From Marasmius tenuissimus (Eukaryota > Basidiomycota > Agaricomycetes > Agaricales > Marasmiaceae), in NCBI GenBank assembly GCA_029532415.1, contig JAQOTA010000050.1:3658001-3722000 (forward strand): a stretch of 64,000 nucleotides of DNA, given 5' to 3'. Below, piece by piece: positions 1-9,800 of this stretch. Below the pieces are notes generated by a model that was given only the letters and a program-made list of their open reading frames with translations, made no database searches and had not been told where the DNA came from. The translations under genes were made by a program, and so were the position numbers. Within the stretch, counting starts at the first letter, position 1; each line of letters opens with the position of its first letter.

Positions 1-531
1 CGGCGGCCTGGAAATCGGATTGTCAGTTCAATGAGGGAAAAAAGCAGCTTCAGGAAGGAGACGCACAGCGAAGCCCTCAAGATCGATCTTGGTGGATGTA
101 GCGATGACATAGGCCTGGTTCACTCTTCGCAGAGGAACACCGTTGACCTTGTAGGGACCGGTGACCAGCAACAGACCACTCTCCAACTGCTTCAAGAACA
201 CAACCCTCTTCCCACGGAAGCGTCCAGCCAACAAAATGAGAACAGTTCCCGGCGTTATCGAAGAGCGTAATTGTGTAGGATTGGGAGTCTTGCGGCTCTT
301 CTTGGGTTGACGGACATCCTCTGCAGGGTAGAATCGGGGGGCTTTGGATGTGGGGACCAGACGCTTTCCACCATTCTTTTCACCGCCTACTGTTTTCTCG
401 ACAGTCTCCGGTGTAGGCTCTTCAGCCTTCTTTTCCGACTTCTTCGCGCCCTTGTAAAGACCACGCTTGGCGAAAACTTGTGAACGAGAGAGGCGGCCTA
501 CACTGGGGGCGAGTTCTTTGCTTCTGGCCAT
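1..531 (-). CDS. RPL6: 60S ribosomal protein eL6 (3' end cut by window)
   Basis: Cytosolic large-subunit ribosomal protein eL6. Coding exon 531-67 encodes 155 residues starting [10 protein letters not shown]; an intron at 66-8 (GTGCGT...CAG) leads to a last visible exon at 7-1, and the gene continues off the left edge. The core motifs of the family are present: the [12 protein letters not shown] segment, [19 protein letters not shown], the [13 protein letters not shown] loop and [10 protein letters not shown]. An open frame extends 9 codons upstream of residue 1, but a canonical TTTCTCACAG acceptor sits immediately before the ATG. A 50-nt 5'UTR intron (581-532, GTGCGT donor) therefore explains that extension, and the start at 531 is preferred. 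About 100 C-terminal residues of the usual protein lie outside the window. Lysine-rich N-terminal third is normal for the family. Confidence 0.93.
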
Positions 532-856
532 CTGTGAGAAAGTCAAAAATAGTTTCAAAGGTTGAATGTCGCGATACGCACCTTAAGTCTTGAGGACGGC
601 GTTTCCGATGAGTAATGTGTGGGGAGTTCAGTATAGTTGCAAGGGGGTGGCTTGTCAACTGTGCAGTTTCATTCGGACAATGCCGAACACAAGTCTGGTA
701 TGGTTAAGGTTAGGTTACCTAATCTTATTCTTCGGCGGCATCGGTCGATCTCTCATCGGGCGGCCGGAACCAAGATGGACCTCATTTTGACCTCATTGCG
801 AACGCGCAGCTGCTTGACTGCACTCTACACCCATCTCAATTCTAGCACAGGGAAAC
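532..856. other. Divergent intergenic region between eL6 and the nucleotidase
   Basis: Holds the 5'UTR intron of eL6 (581-532) and the promoters of two divergent genes. Open frames that cross it (for example one starting near 637 on the plus strand) have no recognisable protein character and are not called. Confidence 0.6.
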
Positions 857-1849
857 ATGACAGTACCCATTGGTATGGCTGCTCTTTGCTCTACTCGTCA
901 CGCGTTCATATCCTCCTAGACAACCGGCCTATCGTCTGGTTCGACATTGACAACACTCTGTATTCTGCAAGTTCGCAGGTGTGTGGACATGGATTTGCAT
1001 CGAAGCTGATAAACTCATCCTTGCGAAGATCTCACATGCTATGGGAGTCAAGATACATGACTATTTCGTCAATCAGCTCGGACTCAGTCATGAAGAGGCT
1101 TCAAAGCTGCATCACAGTTATTATACTCAGTATGGTCTTGCGTTGGCGGGTCTGATCCGGCATCACCACGTAGGTAAAGTCGACAGCTATAACCTGAAGG
1201 CCGCTGCTGAGCATATTCTCTAGACCCGTTGGACTTCGACCGGAAATGCGATCAGTCACTCCCTCTAGAGGAGATGATTCATTACAAACCTTCACTTCGC
1301 AAATTATTCGAAGATATCGATCGGTCCAAAGTCCGTGTGTGGGCACTGACGAATGCGTATCGTCCTGTGAGTTTTCCGAATGGCAACTATAAAGACCCTG
1401 TCTGACAGTGCTCCTACAAACGTGACAGCATGCCGAGCGCGTCCTTCGAATCCTACACCTCGATGATCTGATAGATGGTCTCGTATACTGTGACTACGAG
1501 GCAAAAGATCTGACCAGCAAGCCAGGTCCTGTATATTACAAGAAGGTGCGCGTCCGTTGCTCGTCATGTGTGAAGGACACTGACAACCACATAGGCGATG
1601 GAGAAAGCGGGCGTTAGCGATCCCTCCAAATGTTATTTTGTAGACGACAATAAACGCAACGTCGAAGCTGCCCTAAACTTGGGATGGAAACATTCTGTTC
1701 ACTTCTGTGAGAAGGGTCTGGAGCATGTCGAGGGGGGAAAGGTCATGGAAATTAACTCGAAAACCCAAAACGATGGACAGGCCTTCACTGTGGTCAGCGA
1801 TCTGGAGGAGTTGAGACAGGTTTGGCCAGAAATCTTCCAGAGTACTTGA
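857..1849 (+). CDS. SDT1: HAD-family pyrimidine 5'-nucleotidase (SDT1-like)
   Basis: Haloacid dehalogenase-superfamily phosphatase expected to dephosphorylate pyrimidine nucleoside monophosphates. Six exons: 857-872, 920-978, 1029-1173, 1224-1366, 1429-1545, 1595-1849; product 244 aa. All junctions are GT-AG and keep frame. Motif I is WFDIDNTLY (DxDxT-type, nucleophile first Asp), motif II ALTNAYRP, and motif IV FVDDNKRN near residue 170. SDT1/PHM8-type landmarks include LGLSHEEASKLHHSYYTQYG, CDYEAKDL and KPGPVYYKKAME. The 16-nt first exon (MTVPI) is the least certain part; it is chosen because it joins in frame to the conserved NRPIVWFDID segment. Transcribed divergently from eL6. Confidence 0.85.
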
Positions 1850-2008
1850 TAGAGGCCGCCAGACGTTTGTATATTAGAGTGTGTAGATCTGTAGATTCTT
1901 GTGCAGATACATATATGGGACTAGAACTTCGACCAGATTGCTGGGGTTGGCTCCCATGAGTGGACATACGTAATTACCAAACTTCATTCCACAACGAGTA
2001 CTTCAGTC

Positions 2009-2523
2009 ATGGTGGATTATCAACCTCGATACCCTCAACCATTCACTTTGACTGAGGCCATCCAGTTCGATGTTTCTACGATCACAGAAGGTCAGTCGCC
2101 CCCAAATAACGTGGTGAACCAACTTGACTCATGATTGCACGTTGCACCCCAGAAATATCGAGGCTTCAGAACTCTCTGCAACACCTGAGGCAAACACAGG
2201 ATCTTTTACGCGAGGACATTGAGTCGGATCCCAAAAACGTCGATGCTGAAGTCAAGGCTGCGTACGAAGAGAACGAGCAAGTCATGTATGTACTCCCATA
2301 CACGACATACCGTATACTCTTCCAATGCAACATGTTACACAGACCCGCACAGGAAGAGAGAATAACCATCCTCAAGATGGCCCTCACAGAAAAAGGGATC
2401 GTCATGGGGAAACACTATGATTCACCAGAGTCGTCAATATCGTCCACGAAAGCTGCACCACTGCCATCAGTAGATTCAACGTACCCGGACGAGGATGAGA
2501 ATGGTCCCGGAATACACCTATGA
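2009..2523 (+). CDS. Small coiled-coil protein, Tma17/Adc17-like
   Basis: Three exons (2009-2090, 2153-2285, 2343-2523) encode 131 aa. The middle is a helical, coiled-coil-prone stretch (SRLQNSLQHLRQTQDLLRED, then AYEENEQVIPAQEERITILK) and the C-terminus is Ser/Asp-rich. The layout of an N-terminal helix pair, an ENExV segment and an acidic tail resembles yeast Tma17/Adc17, a stress-induced chaperone of the Rpt6 ATPase in proteasome base assembly. That assignment is inference from remembered family pattern, not from strong identity. The exon 2/3 join uses the acceptor at 2342 rather than the one at 2352, because only the former keeps frame. Convergent with the PHAF1 gene, ends 115 bp apart. 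Confidence 0.6.
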
Positions 2524-2637
2524 TCTATACGCACTGGAAAGTTGAAACAAAATCACGAAAACTACACTTCATGTTGGTAAGGAAAATACATTGTAAAGTA
2601 TACAGGATGAGACAAAGTCTCCAGTAGTGTCCACTGG

Positions 2638-4137
2638 CTAGAAGAGGGTGACGGATACCACATTCGACGCTTCGGACACCTCCAGGATGATGCCATCGTA
2701 ACCGTGCACTAAATGTCGAGTCAGAGGCTGATCGTAGCGGAAGTATTCACTGAGCCTTACGACGCGTGGTTGAACTGGGAAGCGTGATGTCGTCCTCTTC
2801 ATCGGTGCGATCAAGTAGCATTGAAGGTGGAGGTTGTCGGGGACTTAGAAAGTGGCTGATGGTCTCGAACTTTCGGAGGTTGCGAGTGAGATTCATTGTG
2901 CAGGAGAATGTATGGGAATGGACTCACTCGATCGTAGAACCGCTTTCTGGGAGGGGTGTCTGGAGAGGCCGTCAGTCATGAGAAACGAGGATACGCACAA
3001 ATGGATCACCATCTTCATCGTCCTCCGGTTTGCCTTCGATTTCCCAGTTACAACGTTTGTACCGCTGGAAAAGAGGGGTGCCAGGCTATGGTGCTGATGA
3101 TATAACAAACAACAGAACATTGGCCTGAGAAACTCACGACGTTGGAGTGAAGCACGATTTTCTTCACGACGTGATCCTGGCCAGAGAGGAGGAAATCTAT
3201 GCCGTGCTGAAAGTAGTTGTAGAAATCTGGGACGAGTGAGCCTGTGTTTCACTGAGCGGAGACCGATGGGGATCTCACATCCTGTTTCGGGACTCGCAGA
3301 ATCTGCATTCGACGAGTGAATCTTCATTCTATCATCTTCCTTGTAGTGAACACGAAGGGGGGCACCCAGAAGAACATTGAGATCTTGCGCGGTCGTTTTT
3401 CCGATGCGGATGTGAGCAGGGCTCAAGGTCGAAGGATGGAAATGTAGTGTTATCCCATCATGAACCTACAGAGTATCATAAGGCAATGTTGAAGCACCAG
3501 TATGCGACGAACGTACCTTCACTAATGCCAATGCGATGTCTCCGTCCATAATCGGACACTCCGCAACCTCCCCCAGTGCATCTCCCTCCTTGTCTAAGCC
3601 CTTCTGAGAAACGAGGACTCGCTTCACTTCTTGAGTCCTATCTTCAGGGTGAGCTCCCTTCCTTCCCTCGCCTATGCCGTCTTCATCGAAGCTGAACCAC
3701 AGTCCTGGGTATCGCAAGTCTTCGCCAGGGTAAGTGGGCCCGAACGTCCGGCTAACGCCAACTCTCCTCAACACCTCGTCACTCGAGGACAATACCGAGT
3801 CCTTGTATCTTAATATGACAGGTGGATTAGGATCCCGCAGCTTTCGAATACATATAGTGTGGAGGCGTTGATGCTTGCCTGAAAACAGAAGATCGACATG
3901 AGGTCGGAGGTGGAGTATTATCGATGTTGTGGCGGATGCGTCTGGGTCATACTTCACATCGACCTGCGGAAATTGATGTTGCATTCGGCGAATAGCATCC
4001 AATACCGTCCACAGTGAAGTACCTTCACGTAGTCTTTGAGTATACATCGAGACGACGAAAGTGATATGAGACGCACCTATTTCGAAGATACCTACACCGG
4101 ATCCTGGTCTGATATCAACATCGAGTGCAGAGAACAT
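2638..4137 (-). CDS. PHAF1/UPF0183 family protein
   Basis: Fungal member of UPF0183; the human homologue PHAF1 acts in autophagy at the phagophore. Eight exons, in transcript order 4137-4077, 4022-3517, 3465-3279, 3241-3138, 3085-3010, 2959-2928, 2869-2761, 2708-2638; 381 aa. Family landmarks run in order: FPQVDVKYDPD, VSRTFGPTYPG, the signature APLRVHYKEDDRMKIHS, FYNYFQHGIDFLL, VVKKIVLHSNV, FQRYKRCNWEIEG, RKRFYDRFETISHFL and GYDGIILEV. The intron at 3278-3242 is only 37 nt but is the only join that preserves the conserved CSLVPDFYNYF stretch. The start at 4137 gives MFSALDVDIRPG; an ATG 21 nt upstream is in frame but adds nothing family-like. Head-to-head with DPB2, start codons 182 bp apart. 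Confidence 0.9.
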
Positions 4138-4244
4138 GACGAATTCAAATAGGAGCAAGCCAAGCGTTCAACGTTGCTGGTAGAGTATCATTGACGAGAG
4201 AGGTGCGATTCCAAGACTCAGAACGACCCTTGGGGTAATGAGGT

Positions 4245-4256
4245 CACGTGCACGTG
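4245..4256. promoter_or_regulatory. Tandem CACGTG E-boxes in the PHAF1/DPB2 divergent promoter
   Basis: Two abutting perfect CACGTG palindromes lie in the 182-bp interval between two divergent start codons. CACGTG is the recognised core of bHLH factors (Cbf1, Pho4, SREBP types). Binding is inferred. Confidence 0.45.
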
Positions 4257-4318
4257 GTGTGCACTGTGCATAATCATTGACCCTACGCGACCTTCAGCTT
4301 CCTTGATCTTCTTCAGTC

Positions 4319-6522
4319 ATGTCAGATGCCCGTCAGCGAATCATCATCAAGGTGTGCCCGAGCTCATGCTGAATTTTCTAGTGCCTCATACTGCTTCACA
4401 GGTCTTTCGCAAGTTCAGCAACTCTCTAGGTCCAGATGCACTCGAATTCCTGGAACAGATCTTGGACGCACACGAGATAGACGATTCAGAGGTCGAGTCC
4501 TCCGTGGAGACAATTGCTAAGGAGTACAACAAACAAGATGGCGCGTGTCTCCGTTCTGTGAAATGTTTGAAATGGTCTAAGCAGCTTCCAATAGACGCGT
4601 CGATGAAGGTTTCAGTCGAGCTCCTGCAGAGGGTCTATAATGCCCTTCAGGAGGATGGCCAGAGATCCGATGGTGAAGCCGAAGCTGTCGATCCCGAAAG
4701 CCACTTGTTCGTGGTCGATGCTTTCGACATGCCCAGGTGGCATTGGTCCATAGAGCGAGGTACTTTTGAGAAGTGAGTCGCTGTCTCTTTGAATAACCCC
4801 AGTTTCTTAGTGATCCGAGGGCTTCTGGTTCTTCTACAATAGCAGGATCGGCAGAAACACGCGTCGCCTGTAGTCGAGATCGTCTGAATATCATCAAGCA
4901 GTGCGTCCTCCGAAACGAGCACTTCGCACCATCTACGCTTCCTTCAAAGGATCGCGATCGACTCGTCACAGTACGCAACTCAGCTCCAAGGCGGATTTGC
5001 TCTTCTGATTCCTTCGCAGCTAAAATCCACCAAACAATTGCTCGGAAGAGCAGGCGAACGATTCTTACTTCTAGGTATGCTCGAACGATCCAAAGAGGGA
5101 AAAATATGCCTCGAAGATGCGGATGGTAGCGTGGAACTTGATTTTTCTAAGCTTGTAAGTGGTACAAATAGAATCGATAACTCTCTGTTCGCGTTGCGTA
5201 TCCTGTTTTCACAGGACGAGCCAGGGGAGGGACTCTTCACTGAAGGCAGCTTTGCCTTGGTAGAGGGCGAATACACCGACGATGCAACTCTGGAAATCAT
5301 CGCAATAGGTCAACCTCCATGTGAATCTCGGCAGACTGCAAGGTAAGCGAGCTTCATTCTGGTGGACGTCGTCTTATCTGTCGTAGATCGATATATGGCC
5401 ATATAGATTTCCTTGGGAAAGGCGCGACCTCCCTACTTGAGGACGTAAGTTTCCTTTCCTTGTGAAAACTAGTCACCGATCCGAAGCTCTCTCATAGGCA
5501 CAATTCTCAGTCCGAATACGAGAGGAATTACCGGACCTTCATTTCTTCTTCCTCTCCGACGTATGGCTGGACCAACCGAAAACACTTGTTGGACTCAAGA
5601 AGATGTTCGACAACTGTGTCGAAAATGATTTCATTCCCAAAATATTCGTATTATGTGGAAACTTCACGAGTCGTTCAATAGCCAGCGGGAGCGGCCGTGA
5701 TATTCAAAGATACCATGGTGAGCTCAACGGAACATCCACCGGTAACTTTACGTTCATATCTGTGACAGAAAGTTTCGACGCTTTGGCCGACCTGATAGCA
5801 GCTTATCCTATGATCTCTCGGTCTTCTCACTTCATCTTCGTTCCGGGGCCCTGGGATCTAACTCTCAACTCTACGCTGCCCCGGAAGCCGCTGCTCTCCA
5901 GTCTTGTGTCGCGACTGAAGGCCAAGGTCCCGAAATCGCACTTCGCTACTAATCCGTGTCGGATCAAGTTCTTTGACCAAGAAATTGTCGTCTTTAGGGA
6001 GGATTCCATGTCAAGGATGTTGAGGAATATAACTGCTGGTGTCAAACTCGATGCTACGGGTGATGACCTCAAACGATATGTGCGTTTTCATCCCGACAAT
6101 GGCGTGAACCTTGGCTGAATCAAATATATCACAGCTTGTTCAATCGATTCTGGACCAAGCCCACCTTAGTCCCTTTGCGAACCACATACAGCCCACGCTC
6201 TCAGATTATGACCACACCCTTCGTCTTTATCCTCTTCCAACGGCGGTATGGCGACCCGTTTACCAACTCAGGAGTAAATCATTCACATTCACATTATCTC
6301 AGGTCATACTGGCAGACAAGTACGACCGCTTCAAGATAACTTATACCGGATGCCATGTTTTCAATCCTGGGTCCTTCGTCGGGAATGATGCCTTCACTTT
6401 CTCTACTTACAAGCCATCGGAAGTCAACTCTGAAGAATGGTGAGTTCCCAATGTCAAGTGAGCTCGTCGACACACTGAAAAATGAGACATTAAGCGTTGT
6501 CGAAATGGAGTCTGGAGAGTGA
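4319..6522 (+). CDS. DPB2: DNA polymerase epsilon subunit B
   Basis: Essential non-catalytic second subunit of leading-strand DNA polymerase epsilon, a bridge to the CMG helicase. Exons 4319-4351, 4402-4772, 4811-4970, 5020-5154, 5215-5342, 5387-5444, 5498-6079, 6135-6245, 6303-6439, 6495-6522; about 580 aa as drawn. An N-terminal helical domain ([14 protein letters not shown]) is followed by [10 protein letters not shown]. Next come an OB-fold region ([20 protein letters not shown]) and the inactivated calcineurin-like phosphoesterase core ([58 protein letters not shown]). An in-frame 54-nt segment at 4541-4594 (18 residues) looks like a GC-AG intron. Removing it gives the expected KEYNKQDDASMKVS junction and 562 aa. 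The 4773-4810 intron is only 38 nt. Confidence 0.93.
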
Positions 6523-6889
6523 GATTGTCTGTGGTTTTGTTATACCTACTACCATAGGTCCATTATTGTGTATCTACGCTAAGCATGTGCAGAAGGAATT
6601 GAAACTCGATGAAAATGCTACGTAGTTTACCTCGGGGATAACGGAGCGCCCAAGAGTCGTGGTGGCCTGCTGCCAATGCCTGCCGGCAAACAACATCATA
6701 ACAAACCGTCAGAGACCATCTGGCACCTACCCTCCTTCCGCATTTCTCTCCTTGAACTCGAATAATCCTTCACCTTCGTTCTCTATGAAAGTCTGATATA
6801 ATACAACAGTGATTACAAGTGGCTTCACCCATACTACTCGACGCTAGCACCATCTACAAACTGTGGCATTAGGTTACTGGAGACTTGAG
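6523..6889. other. Intergenic region upstream of the giant lipid-transfer gene
   Basis: Contains the 3' flank of DPB2 and the promoter of the next gene in tandem. No coding segment is recognisable. An in-frame GTG at 6863 upstream of the chosen ATG is not needed. Confidence 0.5.
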
Positions 6890-9800
6890 ATGTGGAAGTT
6901 AGTAGCGTTATTCTGGAAGCCGAGCAGTGAGTTTGAAGTTTCTCAATCCTGGCTTCTCCTAATGGTCTTTTTAGTTTTCATACTCAGAGCCATTTTCTTC
7001 ATCATAAGCCTCGCCCTCGTCAAAACCCCCGGCGCGTCATGGCGAATCTACCTTGCTTTCCTTTCCCTCAGAATTATCGCTCTCTCGCTACTGTTCCGAA
7101 CATTCTTTGGTCCATGGATTCTGGCTCGTATATCGAAACACGTGCGGGTCCGTAGTGTCAGTCTCCGCTCCGTTCGAGGGATATACATATACAAAACAAG
7201 CCGTAGCAACTCTCAAAGCTGGAGCATAGACCGCATTGGTTGGACGTGGTCTTCCTCAGCATCGAGACATCTTATTATCAAGGTGGAAGGAGTTTCCCTC
7301 AGAATCCGCTCAGTTCAATCACCTCCACGCTCAACTCTCTCCCACACCCGCTCACGGACCTTCGAAGCGCTGAGTCACACTCGCAGAGTGTTTTGGAACA
7401 TACTGTCGGGAATCTTCTTATTCGCGGATCCTTACGTTCGCCCCGTGGGTCGGGCAATTGCCGCCCACTGGCTGCGTCGATCGCTGGCGTTCATCCCGAG
7501 CATACTATCCGCTGTGGCTTTCGACGTCCATGGTTTCAAAGTCTACCACCACGGAGAGCCCAACATCGAGTTTTCCATTGAGAAGATCGAATTGAACACT
7601 TCGATCGAAGTCAAGCCAGCGGCAGAGCCCGTGGGACACCAGCAGAAGCGAACGGCCTCTCGGTCTGTCAGGCGGTCGTATAGCGTGGCGGCTTGGAAAT
7701 CACGTCTCACTGGTGGTTTTAGGCGTACATGGGACAGGGTTGTCGATGAACAAGAAGCGAAAACCAATCTGTCGCTCAAACTCGTGGATATAGTGGGGTC
7801 CCTGCCTTCCCTGTCGTCTCTTGGTTCGTCACGGAGCTCCTGCCATGCACATTACTGATACTCGGATAGATACGCGAAAATTCCTTCGTCTGCCTGGATC
7901 AATTGACGTGAATACAGCCGTGACTTTAGACCTGCGGCGCCGGATATTCATGGCTCACAGCTTGACAACAGACGTGAACATTAGCAATTGCTTTGTGGAG
8001 TTGACGCCTCTTCTCGAGGCTCTTAAAGAATTGAATCACTCCTCCAACATCCCAACTGAAGTCTCTGATTCGGAAACCTATTTCGCCCAGCCAAAGACAC
8101 CATCTTACCTGCACATCCCTTCGTCTCCCGCCACGCCTCTGTCTGCTCAGACACCAGCCTCTGTCTATTCTCCGTTGACCCCTCGATCCCCCTTCCTCGG
8201 AACCCTTTCCGTAAGTCAGTTCGTTTTCGGTCCTGACTCTATCTGATACACTTCTATGTAGGCTAGCCTCTTACCACGCCGCCATCATTACCAGCCGTGT
8301 ATGAAGTTACAGGACACTCAGCGCAAGGTACATCATAGCAATCCACTCATGAGCTTTTTTCTGATAATAGCAACGTAGTCAACCCTCTCCTTCCTCAATA
8401 GGCTTCAGATTCGACTGAGTTCCGTCTCCTTTGCGATACACAAGAGCTCTTCCTCTTCCGAGCCATATAATGTGGTCGTGAGCAATGTTGCTTTGAGCAC
8501 AGGGCTGAGTGACCCCCGGAAGGATCGCCTCCACAGCAGATGGTTTGGTAGAAACAACCCCAGTGAGCCATTCGACTCGGATATCTACTCTCTGTCGATT
8601 GCCGTCGAGGCCCTCAATGTGACACGTCGTTCACTTCATGATCGAGTCGGCGTGCTGTCGCTCAATGGGTTCGACTGGCGAGTCTTGACTACGCAATGGC
8701 CTTCTCCATTTCTCGTCACCTCTCCGTTCATGGGTGGTGACCCAAACTCTCCTACACTCGTTTCGCGCCTGAAAATCGGCACGTTGGACGTCACAGAGCA
8801 CGTTGATCTTCTCATGAGGAACATATCTTCACCCAAGGTTTCTCCCTCTGGGGATACCCACACTCCACGCGGCACAACATATCCTATCCCTCGATTCGTA
8901 TTCGAGGTAAACTGTGGGTCCATATCTGGAACCCTTCTCTTTGAGACATCAGGTCGATCTACACAAGCGTTGGAAGTTAAAACTGCCGGTTTCGATTTGA
9001 ATTCCAGCTCCCACTTCACATCAATTTCGGGTCGCCTGATTCCATCTGGAGACTCGTTCGATGAAGTCAAACTGAAGCTATCAATAAGCTCTTCAATGAG
9101 CTTAAAGTCGACGTTTGTTCATGCCCGCCGAACACACGTTCCGGACAATCCTCGGATCTCTACACTCATAGAGGACCCATCGATAGTCTCCGTTGAAGTG
9201 GTTGAGGTCTCTTGCGACAATTCTTTGCTTGCTACCATCAGAGACGACACCCAGAACACACCTTGCGTTGATCTTTCCACACTCGATTCCCAGATCACAT
9301 GCCACACGGAAACCGTCTGCGTAGAGTTGTGGCATCCTTTGACCAGTGAACTGCTCTGCAATTTGCTCGAGATTGTACCTGCGGAGTCGTCCTCGCGGCC
9401 GCCCCCACAAAAGCCATCTCCACTGGGCTTCAACGGCACGTTGGATTTGGCCTGCCAACGAATTGTGGTCTTCATAACCGCGCCCGACATCAACCCAAAT
9501 GATGATAACGGTTTATCCCGCGGGTTCGCGTTGTGCACAACTGGCCTTTCACTTCAATGTCGAGGTTTGGGAGCCGTGGGACCCGAAGTATTCTGCGAGC
9601 GCAACAGGGGTTACTGGGAGAATCGTCGCCGCCTCAACTTACCGGACGACCCAACAGTTGGGGCGCTTGCGCGTGCCAGAACCAGGGGACATCCTCCTTA
9701 TCCCCTATTCCTGCGTCTTGCCATCCCTCGAGTCACAGTTCGCAGTGCTGTTGCCACGCGATATTCAATCGACGACCCGTTGATAGCCGAACGAGATGAC

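Noticed and set aside
637..1155. 172-codon frame upstream of and overlapping the nucleotidase
   Set aside because: It runs through two introns of the nucleotidase in the wrong frame and has no recognisable motif.
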